DNA from: Pseudovibrio exalbescens
GTDB taxonomy: Bacteria; Pseudomonadota; Alphaproteobacteria; Rhizobiales; Stappiaceae
Reading direction: 5' to 3'
Assembly: GCF_028737195.1 (NCBI RefSeq)
Contig: NZ_JAQZAJ010000002.1
Location: 62,001-126,000, forward strand
DNA length: 64,000 bases
Part shown: positions 1-8,234 of the stretch, in pieces
Position numbering within the stretch: the first letter of the stretch is position 1
Layout of the letters: each line of letters starts with the position of its first letter
Notes under the pieces: generated by a model
What the model saw: only the letters and a program-made list of their open reading frames with translations
Databases searched by the model: none
What the model was told of the DNA's origin: nothing
Program-made: the position numbers and the translations under genes

Positions 1-606
1 AGCTGGTGCCGAAGTTATCACCACATGCGCCACATCCAGCAGGCGGGCCGCTGCCACCGCTTCCTGTTCCGTCTCGGCACTGAAGCCACTCAGCACCGCA
101 AGTTCCTCACGGTTGGGAGTCACACAATCGGCGAGCGGGAATAACTTTTCAATCAAGCTCCTGAGCAAGTCTGGATTGACCGCCTCTTCCTCAGTGCCGC
201 CCAGCGCCGGATCGCAGAGGCAGGTGACGCTTGGGTTCAAGCCACGCACAGCTTGTATCAGCCGCGCAACCTCGTGGACCTGCGTGGCACTCGCAAGGCA
301 GCCAGTGAAAATACCGCCCACCTGATCAAGCCAAGGCGCATTGATGGTGTCATCGATAAGCCGTTTGAAATCAGTATCTTGAGGAACAAAGGCTGCACTT
401 GGACCATGACTGCTTGGCCATGGGATCATGGCCGTTGGAACTTGCCAGACCTGATGTTCGAGGCGCTGAAGGGCAAAGGCGGCCCCCTGGAGGCCGCAGG
501 TGGTGCGTACCCCTTGCGCGCCGATCAGCAGCACGACAGGCTTCAGCCCATCGCCTTCATGAGACCGAAAATCCTCCGGCTTCTTTATGAAGCGCTCAAG
601 CGACAT
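1..606 (-). CDS. pdxY: Pyridoxal kinase (PdxY-like), C-terminus beyond window
   Basis: Ribokinase-fold vitamin kinase that phosphorylates pyridoxal or pyridoxine in the B6 salvage pathway. The frame runs open from an ATG at 606 to base 1 (202 codons), so the C-terminal third with the catalytic GxGD region lies outside. What is visible fits PdxY better than ThiD: an early IGAQGV segment, a [15 protein letters not shown] stretch, the FTGCLAS turn, a CDPALGG motif and a VTPNREEL motif, in family order. The ATG overlaps the 3' end of ispG by 11 bases, so the two genes are probably translationally coupled. A hydroxymethylpyrimidine kinase is the main alternative. Confidence 0.8.
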   Translation of the reverse strand, partial: MSLERFIKKPEDFRSHEGDGLKPVVLLIGAQGVRTTCGLQGAAFALQRLEHQVWQVPTAMIPWPSSHGPSAAFVPQDTDFKRLIDDTINAPWLDQVGGIFTGCLASATQVHEVARLIQAVRGLNPSVTCLCDPALGGTEEEAVNPDLLRSLIEKLFPLADCVTPNREELAVLSGFSAETEQEAVAAARLLDVAHVVITSAPA

Positions 607-1918
607 CAGAGGATATCTCTTTTTCATCCGCGCCAGATGCGCCGGTCCCGAAGCGTTTTTCGATGTACTCCAGCACCATCGCCTTGAACTCGTTGGCGAT
701 GTTCGGGCCGCGTAAGGTCACCGTTTTTTCGCCATCTACAAACACCGGAGCTGCAGGTTCTTCCCCTGTGCCCGGCAGCGAAATGCCGATGTCGGCGTGC
801 TTGGATTCGCCCGGACCGTTCACAATACAGCCCATAACCGCCACATTCAGGCTCTCGACACCAGGATATTTTTCGCGCCATACAGGCATGCTTTCGCGGA
901 TATGCCCCTGAATGTCCTGGGCCAGCTCTTGGAAGACGGTGGAGGTTGTCCGCCCACATCCTGGACACGCGGCGACGATCGGCACAAAGCTGCGGAAGCC
1001 CATGGTTTGTAGAAGCTCTTGAGAAACCTGCACTTCTCGGCTTCGATCGCCACCCGGCTCTGGTGTCAGAGATACGCGAACCGTGTCACCAATTCCCTGT
1101 TGGAGCAGGACACCCATGGACGCCGCCGAAGCAACAATCCCCTTCGTACCCATGCCCGCTTCCGTCAGGCCCAAGTGAAGAGCGTAGTCACAACGCTGCG
1201 CCAAATCGGTGTAAACAGCGATAAGATCTTGAACTTGCGAAACTTTTGCCGAGAGGATGATCTTGTCACGCCCCAGCCCGAGCTCCTCAGCCCGTTGTGC
1301 GGACAGCAGACCGGACTGACAAATGGCTTCCCGCATGACTTCCTCAGCCGTCATCGGAGAACCGTTCTTCTGGTTCTGGTCCATCAAATGCGTGAGCAAT
1401 TCTTGATCAAGAGAGCCCCAGTTGACGCCAATGCGAACCGGCTTGTCATGCTTGATCGCCATCTCGATGATCTGGGAAAACTGCTTGTCCCGCTTGGCTT
1501 TAAAGCCAACATTTCCGGGATTGATCCGGTATTTGTCCAACGCCTCGGCGCAGCCCGGATGGTCCGCCAAGAGCTTGTGGCCATTGTAATGGAAGTCACC
1601 AATCAGCGGTACATCGATGCCAATGCGCTCCAGCCGCTCCTTGATACGGGGAACCGCAGCGGCCGACTCATCCCGGTCGACGGTTATGCGCACCAACTCT
1701 GACCCGGCGCGCGCGAGCGCAGCAACCTGAGCCACGGTGGAATCCGCATCCGCCGTATCCGTATTCGTCATTGATTGCACAACGATAGGGGCATTTCCGC
1801 CCACCACAACGCCGCCGACATTCACACCAACTGACTTGCGGCGTGGAAATGGTTTCGAAAAGTAATCCCCGGCAGGTTTTGTCATCTTTGGTCCACTGGC
1901 AGTGCTAAACGTCGACAC
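596..1918 (-). CDS. ispG: 4-hydroxy-3-methylbut-2-en-1-yl diphosphate synthase (IspG/GcpE)
   Basis: Cytosolic Fe-S enzyme of the non-mevalonate (MEP) isoprenoid pathway that converts MEcPP to HMBPP. The N-terminal half is a TIM-barrel ([10 protein letters not shown] near residue 50; NPGNVGF, GVNWGSL further on). The C-terminal half carries the [4Fe-4S] ligands in ACPGCGRTT and, about 35 residues later, [11 protein letters not shown]. At 440 residues it is a full-length bacterial form. The frame opens with GTG at 1918; an in-frame ATG at 1885 starts only 11 codons later, and neither has a clear Shine-Dalgarno, so the start is uncertain. Its end overlaps the downstream pyridoxal kinase gene. 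Confidence 0.97.
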   Translation of the reverse strand: MSTFSTASGPKMTKPAGDYFSKPFPRRKSVGVNVGGVVVGGNAPIVVQSMTNTDTADADSTVAQVAALARAGSELVRITVDRDESAAAVPRIKERLERIGIDVPLIGDFHYNGHKLLADHPGCAEALDKYRINPGNVGFKAKRDKQFSQIIEMAIKHDKPVRIGVNWGSLDQELLTHLMDQNQKNGSPMTAEEVMREAICQSGLLSAQRAEELGLGRDKIILSAKVSQVQDLIAVYTDLAQRCDYALHLGLTEAGMGTKGIVASAASMGVLLQQGIGDTVRVSLTPEPGGDRSREVQVSQELLQTMGFRSFVPIVAACPGCGRTTSTVFQELAQDIQGHIRESMPVWREKYPGVESLNVAVMGCIVNGPGESKHADIGISLPGTGEEPAAPVFVDGEKTVTLRGPNIANEFKAMVLEYIEKRFGTGASGADEKEISSDVA

Positions 1919-1990
1919 ACGGAGTGCCGCAGTTACAATGGCGTGTCAATAGACCACCATAAGGTCAACTACGCACCCGACCCGCCTTAC

Positions 1991-2400
1991 TTAATACTTT
2001 TTCCCTCTCAACCAATCCCTCAAGCGCAAATATCGCTTGAAAACAGAGGCAACACCACGGAACAGCCATTTCGGCTCTCGCATCCGAAGCTCTTCAACAG
2101 TCTTCAGACGACGGAGCGGTTTTAAGCGGCCCTTTGATTTAAGCAAGTCGGAGTTGCGCGCAATCCATGCATCCAGCTCAGCTTTGATTGCTTCGGCAAC
2201 GCTGGGTTTGTAGTGCCCTTTCAACCCGCCCATTCCAGTTAACTTGCCGAAAGAAAAGCCGTTGCTGCCATGGATACGGTAATAGCCCAACGGGCTTTGA
2301 ATATGGAGTGAATTGCGTCAGCGATAAAGTTGCTTTGCTTGTAATTGCCAAGAACCACAAGCACTTTTGGCAGCACTGGCTGCCCCAATTCCACAGTCAT
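1991..2400 (-). pseudogene. Internally deleted family-2 glycosyltransferase remnant
   Basis: Two pieces of what looks like one glycosyltransferase are pressed together in different frames. From an ATG at 2400 one frame reads an N-terminal segment (PKVLVVLGNYKQSNFIADAI, then HSIF) typical of GT2 proteins, then drifts into nonsense and stops. A second frame, open to 1991, carries a C-terminal segment starting LGYYRIHGSNGFS, the YYRIHG...N element often seen near the end of GT2 enzymes. The catalytic middle (DXD region, roughly 200 residues) is absent. I infer an internal deletion that also shifted the frame. It lies 23 bases downstream of the UDP-glucuronate decarboxylase gene, its probable former operon partner. 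Confidence 0.6.
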
Positions 2401-2423
2401 TTATACTTCTCTTTTTGAAAGGT

Positions 2424-3440
2424 CTATTCCGCAGCCGCAATGTCAGCATGCAACCGCATTTCGAAGTACTTGATTGTTTTTTCAAGTCCTTCAGCAAGAG
2501 AAACAGAAGGTCGCCACGAGAGATGCTCACGCGCTTTTGATATGTCTGGCTGACGGCGTTGAGGGTCATCTTGCGGCAAGGGCTCAAAGCGGAGACGAGC
2601 TTTCGAGGAAACCTTGGCAAGAACAAGCTCCGCCAGTTCCAACATGGTGAACTCCGATGGATTACCCAGGTTCACCGGTCCATCCGGGGCCTTTGGTGCC
2701 TTCATGAGCGCCAAGAGTCCGCGAACCATGTCATCAACGTAGCAAAACGAACGCGTTTGCCTTCCATCGCCATAAACCGTCAGATCTTGCCCGGACAGTG
2801 CTTGGACAATGAAGTTCGAGACCACACGGCCGTCATTGGGATCCATGAACGGGCCATAAGTGTTGAAGATACGGGCAATTCGGAGGTCAACGCCATACTG
2901 GCGCATGTACTCAATGCAAAGCGTTTCACCGGCCCGCTTTCCTTCATCATAACAGGCACGAATACCAACCGGGTTCACATAGCCCCAATAGTTCTCGGGC
3001 TGCGGATGAATCTGCGGGTCGCCATAAACTTCGGAAGTTGAAGCTTGCACATACCGCGCGTTCTTTAGGACCGCCAGATCCAAAAGATTCATGGTGCCAT
3101 TAAAACAAGTTTTCAGCGTAAACAGCGGCGCTCGCTGATAGTGTGGCGGAGAGGCCGGACAGGCGAGATTATAGATTTCATCCAGCTCACCCACCTCAAG
3201 GCGCAGCAGCGGTTCAATAATGTCATGTTCAATGAGCGTCAGACCGGTCTGCGACTCCAAATCCAGAAGGTTCCGGCGCGCACTACTGTAGTAGTTGTCC
3301 AGCGCAATAACGGTGTGTCCCTGAGCAAGCAAAACGCGACACAAGTTGGCACCGATAAAACCGCCGCCACCAGCAACCAAAACGCGCTTGGCGCCTCGCC
3401 GATCTGCCCCGCCAGCGGCCGCAGAAATAACTGCACTCAT
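2424..3440 (-). CDS. uxs: UDP-glucuronate decarboxylase (UDP-xylose synthase), extended SDR family
   Basis: Short-chain dehydrogenase/reductase that decarboxylates UDP-glucuronate to UDP-xylose, a sugar donor for surface polysaccharide. The Rossmann motif GGGGFIGANL lies near residue 25. The catalytic pair YxxxK is present in ACYDEGKRAGE, followed by IARIFNTYGP and the family-typical DPNDGRVVSNFI. At 338 residues it matches bacterial UXS; dTDP-glucose 4,6-dehydratases are relatives but lack this combination. Start ATG at 3440. The next gene downstream is a broken glycosyltransferase, so the product may now be used by a transferase encoded elsewhere. The 208 bases upstream separate it from divergently transcribed bdhA. 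Confidence 0.9.
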   Translation of the reverse strand: MSAVISAAAGGADRRGAKRVLVAGGGGFIGANLCRVLLAQGHTVIALDNYYSSARRNLLDLESQTGLTLIEHDIIEPLLRLEVGELDEIYNLACPASPPHYQRAPLFTLKTCFNGTMNLLDLAVLKNARYVQASTSEVYGDPQIHPQPENYWGYVNPVGIRACYDEGKRAGETLCIEYMRQYGVDLRIARIFNTYGPFMDPNDGRVVSNFIVQALSGQDLTVYGDGRQTRSFCYVDDMVRGLLALMKAPKAPDGPVNLGNPSEFTMLELAELVLAKVSSKARLRFEPLPQDDPQRRQPDISKAREHLSWRPSVSLAEGLEKTIKYFEMRLHADIAAAE

Positions 3441-3648
3441 CTAATCACCGATCCCTAAAGTTCTAACATCTGCATACGGACTCACCAAACCAAAGGTGAA
3501 GAAAACAGCCGCTTTGCAATTCTGCCCCCCTAACAAATTACCTTCCCTAGGGTTTTTTGTGCTTTGCAGCACGAACCTACGGCTTTACACATATATTACG
3601 TAGAATTGCTGAAAGAATGCAGCGCCACCAGAGAGGGAGCTTAGCAAC

Positions 3649-4434
3649 GTGATGCTGACAGGGAAAACCGCGGTAATTACAGGATCGACATCAGGAATTG
3701 GCCTTGCCTATGCCAAGGCACTTGCAGCTGAAGGGGCGAACATCGTCATCAACGGCTTTGGAGACCCACAAGCGATTGAAACCGAACGAGCAGGAATCGA
3801 GAGCGAGTTTGGCGTCAAGTGCATCTACCACGGTGCGGATATGACTAAGCCGGCGGAAATCGAAGACATGATTGAGACGGCTGTCTCCACGTTCGATACG
3901 GTAGACATTCTAATCAATAACGCAGGCATCCAACATGTGGAGGCCATCGAGAGCTTTCCGGTCGAGAAATGGGATGCCATCATCGCCATCAACCTCTCCT
4001 CCGCATTCCACACAATGCGTGCAGCAGTTCCGCATATGAAGAAGCAAGGTTGGGGACGGATAATCAACACTGCATCCGCCCACGCGCTGGTCGCCTCGCC
4101 TTTCAAGTCAGCGTATGTCTCAGCAAAACATGGCATCGCAGGCCTGACCAAGACGGTAGCGTTGGAAGTGGCTGAGCACAAAATCACCGTCAACGCTATA
4201 TGCCCGGGCTATGTTTGGACGCCGTTGGTTGAAGCGCAAATCCCTGAAACCATGAAGGCCCGTGGTTTGACAGAGGAACAGGTCAAAAAAAATGTGCTTC
4301 TGGCAGCTCAGCCAACGAAAGAGTTCGTTACAGTTGAACAAGTAGCTGGCGTGGCCCTGTTCCTGTGTACGGACGCTGCCTCCTCCATAACCGGATCCAT
4401 GATCCCGATTGATGGCGGCTGGACTGCTCAATAG
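3649..4434 (+). CDS. bdhA: D-3-hydroxybutyrate dehydrogenase
   Basis: Classical NAD-dependent SDR that interconverts 3-hydroxybutyrate and acetoacetate, the exit step of polyhydroxybutyrate use. It shows the cofactor motif TGSTSGIG near residue 10, NNAG near residue 90, the catalytic Ser in NTASAH and YxxxK in YVSAKHG, and the BDH-like tail CPGYVWTPLVEAQIP...IDGGWTAQ. The frame begins GTG-ATG (3649 and 3652); the GGGAG at 3635-3639 is better spaced for the GTG, but either could be used. A patatin-like phospholipase follows 39 bases after the stop on the same strand. A role in acetoacetyl-CoA supply fits the ethylmalonyl-CoA pathway genes at 34-39 kb. Confidence 0.93.
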   Translation: MMLTGKTAVITGSTSGIGLAYAKALAAEGANIVINGFGDPQAIETERAGIESEFGVKCIYHGADMTKPAEIEDMIETAVSTFDTVDILINNAGIQHVEAIESFPVEKWDAIIAINLSSAFHTMRAAVPHMKKQGWGRIINTASAHALVASPFKSAYVSAKHGIAGLTKTVALEVAEHKITVNAICPGYVWTPLVEAQIPETMKARGLTEEQVKKNVLLAAQPTKEFVTVEQVAGVALFLCTDAASSITGSMIPIDGGWTAQ

Positions 4435-4473
4435 CCCTCCTGACCCTTGAACATCTGCGAAGGAGTGCGCAGC

Positions 4474-5496
4474 ATGGCACGAGAAAACCAGAAGAAAATC
4501 AAACTGGCTCTTCAAGGTGGAGGCGCCCACGGCGCCTTCACCTGGGGCGTCTTGGACTGGCTTCTGGAAAATGAAAAACTGCAGATTGAGGCGATTTCGG
4601 GCACCAGCGCTGGGGCCATGAACGCGGTCGTCTTGGCAGATGGCCTTGCCAAAGGCGGAGAAGACGGCGCGAGAGAGGCGCTACGGAACTTCTGGCAGTC
4701 TGTCAGTAAGGCCAGTCACATGAGCCCTTTTCAACGAAGTCCAATTGATGTTTTTTTCGGAAACTGGAGCCTGGACAACTCCGTGCCCTTCATGGCTTGG
4801 GATCTTGTCTCCCGCGTCGCCTCTCCCTATCAGCTCAATCCCTTAAACTACAATCCACTGCGGGAGTTGGTGGAAAGCCAGATCGATTTCGAGCGCGTGC
4901 GTCGCTGCGATCGCGTGGAAGTGTATGTGGCAGCCACAAACGTGCGCACCGGCAAAATCAAGATCTTCACCGATGGAGAACTCACCGCTGACGCGGTGCT
5001 TGCCTCTTCATGTCTACCAACAGTCTATCAGGCGGTAGAGATTGATGGCGAGGCCTATTGGGATGGCGGCTTCATGGGCAATCCCCCATTGTTTCCGCTA
5101 TTCAAGCGGTCGCCCACGACAGATGTGTTGCTCATTCAGATCAATCCAGTGGCACGCGAAGAATTGCCGAAAACAGCCCAAGAGATTGCCGAGCGGCTGA
5201 ACGAGATCACGTTCAACTCAACCTTGCTCCGAGAGCTGCGCGCCATCGAATTTGTCTCCCGCCTGCTGGAGCAAGGAAAGCTGGATGCGAATCACTACAC
5301 GAAAGTGTTTATGCACCGCATCGAAGCCACCCACGATCTACTCCCGTTCGGCTCCTCTTCAAAATTGAATCCTCAATTGGAATTTATAGAATTGCTTTTT
5401 GAGATTGGGCGCAACGCGGCCAAGAAGTGGAGCGCTGAGAACTATGAACACCTGGGAGAACGAAGCACATTGGATCTCGAGAGAGAATTCTCTTAA
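4474..5496 (+). CDS. Patatin-like phospholipase family protein
   Basis: Predicted cytosolic or membrane-associated lipid acyl hydrolase of the patatin family. The oxyanion hole is in LQGGGAHGAF near residue 12, the nucleophile elbow GTSAG near residue 45, and the catalytic Asp in DGGFMGNPPL near residue 200, so both members of the Ser-Asp dyad are present. The ATG at 4474 is chosen because an AGGAG lies 8 bases upstream; an earlier in-frame TTG at 4447 has no such site. It directly follows bdhA. Its substrate cannot be read from sequence: a phospholipid or a PHB-related ester are both possible, and the pairing with bdhA hints at storage or acyl-ester turnover. Confidence 0.88.
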   Translation: MARENQKKIKLALQGGGAHGAFTWGVLDWLLENEKLQIEAISGTSAGAMNAVVLADGLAKGGEDGAREALRNFWQSVSKASHMSPFQRSPIDVFFGNWSLDNSVPFMAWDLVSRVASPYQLNPLNYNPLRELVESQIDFERVRRCDRVEVYVAATNVRTGKIKIFTDGELTADAVLASSCLPTVYQAVEIDGEAYWDGGFMGNPPLFPLFKRSPTTDVLLIQINPVAREELPKTAQEIAERLNEITFNSTLLRELRAIEFVSRLLEQGKLDANHYTKVFMHRIEATHDLLPFGSSSKLNPQLEFIELLFEIGRNAAKKWSAENYEHLGERSTLDLEREFS

Positions 5497-5690
5497 GGGT
5501 CTAAGGCAGAGCGCATCGCATTATGCAATTCACCACACTTTAACACCCTGTTAAATTAACCTCGATTTTGTTGTCCAAGCAGAAACTATGGCTACATCTG
5601 GGCCGCGCCACTGCGTCCACATCTGGCAAGCCTTTTGCAACCTGTGCGTCAGCTGATGTCAGGTAGTGCGTCTTCAGCCTCTAGTTTCAA

Positions 5691-5728
5691 AAAGAGCCTC
5701 TCGGCAAAAAGCCGGGAGGCTCTTTCAT
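5691..5728 (+). terminator. Rho-independent terminator
   Basis: A stem of about 14 bp (AGAGCCTCTCGGC pairing with GCCGGGAGGCTCT, one bulge/mismatch) encloses an AAAAA loop and is followed by a short T-rich tail (TTTCATTT). It probably ends the bdhA-phospholipase transcript or an unannotated small RNA just upstream. Confidence 0.8.
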
Positions 5729-5876
5729 TTCGCCCCTCTCGACTGATCTCTTTCCAGTGGAAACCCCGGCATTCCGGCTTTTCCCTGACAGCGAAAAATC
5801 ATGTCTGCCAACCATTTGGAAAGGTTTGTTGAGTATCAAGGTGATGCTGACATTAGGTATTGCGTAGTCAGCACTT

Positions 5877-5922
5877 AGGTGGAAGTCACAGATGTTCGCG
5901 ACCCTATCTGTGACTTCCACCT
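5877..5922. repeat. Perfect 17-bp inverted repeat, 12-base loop
   Basis: Arms 5877-5893 and 5906-5922 are exact reverse complements (left arm AGGTGGAAGTCACAGAT). Pairing can continue imperfectly outward through CAGC...GCTG. There is no T-tract on either strand, so it is not a standard terminator. It could be the core of a palindromic mobile element, a structured RNA or a protein-binding cruciform. No second copy was noticed in the window. Confidence 0.75.
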
Positions 5923-6191
5923 GAAGCTGCCATTACTTCATGGCCGCTGCGTCATCGCACATTCCCGCTTTAGTTGATGATGCCAGAGCGCACCCAATAC
6001 TCCATAAAATTGAATATCAAAAAGTTTGTCCAATCCGTGTCCCGCAGGTGCACTGTGAGAAACAAGTGAAAGAAAATGCGGTGGCTTAGATAGACTTGAA
6101 ACCCTCATGTGATTTTATTGGCACCGTGCCCTGTGGTGCTGTAAAATTGGATGGCTACGGGCTCATATAAACTCGAAAGAAGTGCACACCC

Positions 6192-7010
6192 ATGAAAGCT
6201 GCTGCTTGCGCCACGCTGTTTTTCCTGTGCGACCCATCCGGCCCAACATTGGTCGACGCTCAGGTAACGACTGTAGACATGTTGCTCGATACCGGAAAAT
6301 GCATCGAGTGCGATCTACGGCTGGCTGATCTGCGCGAATTGAACCTAGAAAATGCAGACCTGCAGGGCAGCGTCTTTAGAGATGCCGATCTCAAAAATGC
6401 CGTTCTGATTTCCGCGAATTTTCAGGCTTCGGATTTAAGACGTGCAGAGCTCGAAAGAGCAGACCTCACCGGTGCGAACTTCGCAATCGCCCAGATGCGC
6501 GGCGTCGACATGGAGAAAGCCAACGTCAGCAACGCAGACTTTGGTGAAGCCGATATGCGCGATGCTGACCTGAACGGCGCCATGGGCGACAAGGCCAGCT
6601 TCAAGGGAACAGACCTGCGCAATGCCATGTTCATTCGGGCGTCTCTGCAAGGTGCAAACTTCACCAACTCCATGATGCGTGAAGCAAACATGCAGCGCGC
6701 CAATCTTGTGGGCGCCAACTTCACGAACGCCCGTATGAAAGGCTCTGATCTGGACCGGGTGAAGGCGCAAGGGGCGAACTTTGCCAATGCGAAGATGGAG
6801 AGCGTCAGCTTCGCAAGTGCCAACCTGACAGGCGCAAATTTTTCGGGAGCTGACCTGAGCGGTGCATTCTTCAGGAGAAGCCGCTTGATCGGCGCTAACT
6901 TTACCAACGCCCGAGGTTTGAACGACGCAACCTTCCTGCTGGCCTGCGGCGACGAAACCACTATCATCTCCGAGGACATCAAACTAAAGCCCTGCTCCGA
7001 TCCCGAGTGA
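6192..7010 (+). CDS. Pentapeptide-repeat protein, probably exported
   Basis: About 272 residues, of which roughly residues 43-250 are continuous pentapeptide repeats of the A(D/N)(L/F)xx type (for example ANFTNA, ADLTGANF), predicted to form a right-handed quadrilateral beta-helix. The N-terminus (MKAAACATLFFLC) resembles a short signal sequence ending near VDAQ, so a periplasmic location is likely but not certain. Cysteines flank the repeats on both sides (KCIEC before, LACGDE and KPCSD after), which would fit disulfide capping in an oxidising compartment. No enzymatic motif is visible; such proteins can be structural, stress-related or DNA-mimicking, and function cannot be assigned. Short DNA repeats inside the gene reflect the protein repeats. 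Confidence 0.85.
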   Translation: MKAAACATLFFLCDPSGPTLVDAQVTTVDMLLDTGKCIECDLRLADLRELNLENADLQGSVFRDADLKNAVLISANFQASDLRRAELERADLTGANFAIAQMRGVDMEKANVSNADFGEADMRDADLNGAMGDKASFKGTDLRNAMFIRASLQGANFTNSMMREANMQRANLVGANFTNARMKGSDLDRVKAQGANFANAKMESVSFASANLTGANFSGADLSGAFFRRSRLIGANFTNARGLNDATFLLACGDETTIISEDIKLKPCSDPE

Positions 7011-7024
7011 TCAAAGCAGGGCTT
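6986..7024. terminator. Hairpin between convergent genes
   Basis: AAAGCCCTGCT at 6986-6996 pairs with AGCAGGGCTTT at 7014-7024, with the stop codon of the pentapeptide-repeat gene in the loop. The plus-strand side is followed by A rather than T; on the minus strand the hairpin is followed by AGTTTGAT. It is probably a weak shared terminator. Confidence 0.45.
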
Positions 7025-7056
7025 TAAAAAAACAAATCTGCTCAGAGCTTCAATTC

Positions 7057-7845
7057 TTAGTCAAAGATATTGAAGTCGTAGCGATATGTTGCGCCGATCG
7101 CGACGGTGAACTGATCGTCGTCCAAGCTGATCGGGCTGTCTGCGGCATCACCAATCAAGCGATCCCAACCGCCCTGAAGGTGCAATGACACATCCTCAGT
7201 TGCTTCATAGCTGACACGGGCAATGGCCCCTACGCTCTTGAAACCCCCATCGGCGCTGTAGGCACCCACGACCGCACTGGATGCCGTGCTGAAGTAGGTC
7301 TCCATATAATCAGAGTCGGCAAAATCGACACGCGGACCGATCGCAAGTGTGAGCTTGTCCATCGGCTTTGTGATGTAGTCGATGCCAGCTCGGCCCACAA
7401 TGCCGGTATGGCCATTGAAGCCGTGGCGAACTTCGGCAAACATCCGGAACGCATCATAGCGGAAACCGCCACCAAAGCCGATTTCACCAGCCCAGTCCAC
7501 CTTCTTGGTCCCTGCAAGGCGCGCGTCGTCTGAAGGCTCACGCTCACCAACAAAACCAAACGATGGGTAGAAGAAAAGGCTCTGCGTACCGCCATCCTTA
7601 ACCTGACCGAAGCCCGGCAAGTAGAAGCGGCTGAAGGCAAACAAAGGCAGCGGATAAACCACATAATCATCCGCGCCATCATATTTTGGAGTGATGACAC
7701 CGGCCACACCGATATCAACTACATATTGTTTGCTGGCCTCGGTTGGCGTCAGGTCATCAACCAAGATGCCATCGTCAGCCAGAGCCTGCGCGCTCACGCC
7801 AGCCATCAGAGCGGCGGTCAACGCCACTTTGGCAAGAAGCTTCAT
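7057..7845 (-). CDS. MipA/OmpV family outer-membrane protein
   Basis: Predicted beta-barrel of the outer membrane. A signal peptide is clear (MKLLAKVALTAALMAGVSAQALA, with ALA-DD as the cleavage site near residue 23). The mature part has the family pattern of alternating hydrophobic strands, including VYPLPLFAFSRFYLPGFG and YPSFGFVGER, and ends in a strand with terminal aromatic residues (YRYDFNIFD), consistent with BAM-dependent insertion. ATG at 7845 is preferred over the GTG four codons earlier because AGGTGGGA sits just upstream of it. At 262 residues it has normal family length. MipA proteins have been linked to murein metabolism and OmpV to adhesion; the role here is unknown. Confidence 0.85.
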   Translation of the reverse strand: MKLLAKVALTAALMAGVSAQALADDGILVDDLTPTEASKQYVVDIGVAGVITPKYDGADDYVVYPLPLFAFSRFYLPGFGQVKDGGTQSLFFYPSFGFVGEREPSDDARLAGTKKVDWAGEIGFGGGFRYDAFRMFAEVRHGFNGHTGIVGRAGIDYITKPMDKLTLAIGPRVDFADSDYMETYFSTASSAVVGAYSADGGFKSVGAIARVSYEATEDVSLHLQGGWDRLIGDAADSPISLDDDQFTVAIGATYRYDFNIFD

Positions 7846-8234
7846 GATAAATCCCACCTGTAGAATCTCTGCGGCAACTATATCCGCAAAACACCTGTAA
7901 GTTTTATGAAAAAGCAGATCTAAGGCCGAGTGTTGCGAATTTGCACGCCTACTGCTGCATTTTCGCGTGCACCAGCTCTACATGATCCCCAATTTCAACT
8001 GGTGAAATTCTCGAAACAGCTTCTTTTCGGAGGTGGATAAGTGAAGTAATCGACCCGCGGCCGAATCTTTTGCAACATTTAAATGCATGATGCTTTCATT
8101 ATTAAATCCAACGATCACCGAAGCGACTGTCCATGACCGGCATTCTAACGCTGGCGCTGACACGCCAAACCGCCTATCTAAGGCGAAACGAAACCACCTG
8201 AGTCTTCTCAGGCATAATATCCGAGCACCCACTT
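7846..8234. other. Intergenic region between divergent mipA-like gene and sdaA
   Basis: About 390 bases with no credible gene. It presumably carries the two divergent promoters. Two small palindromes stand out: AATTTCA/TGAAATT around a 5-base spacer (7991-8009), a possible operator, and a perfect CCTGAG/CTCAGG hairpin with a 4-base loop (8197-8212) ending 22 bases before the sdaA start codon. No glycine riboswitch-like sequence was recognised. Confidence 0.4.

Larger units (their letters stand above)
5497..6191. other. 695-base gene-free, structured region
   Basis: No convincing ORF on either strand. It contains a strong rho-independent terminator (5691-5728), about 195 bases after the phospholipase stop, and a perfect 17-bp inverted repeat (5877-5922). 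The distance before the terminator leaves room for a long 3' UTR or a small RNA of about 130-150 nt ending at the terminator; no promoter could be called with confidence. The last 200 bases are AT-richer and presumably hold the promoter of the pentapeptide-repeat gene. Confidence 0.5.

Noticed and set aside
7978-8232. 84-codon minus-strand ORF in the mipA-sdaA gap
   Set aside because: Composition does not resemble a protein, it has no ribosome-binding site and it covers the likely promoter area.
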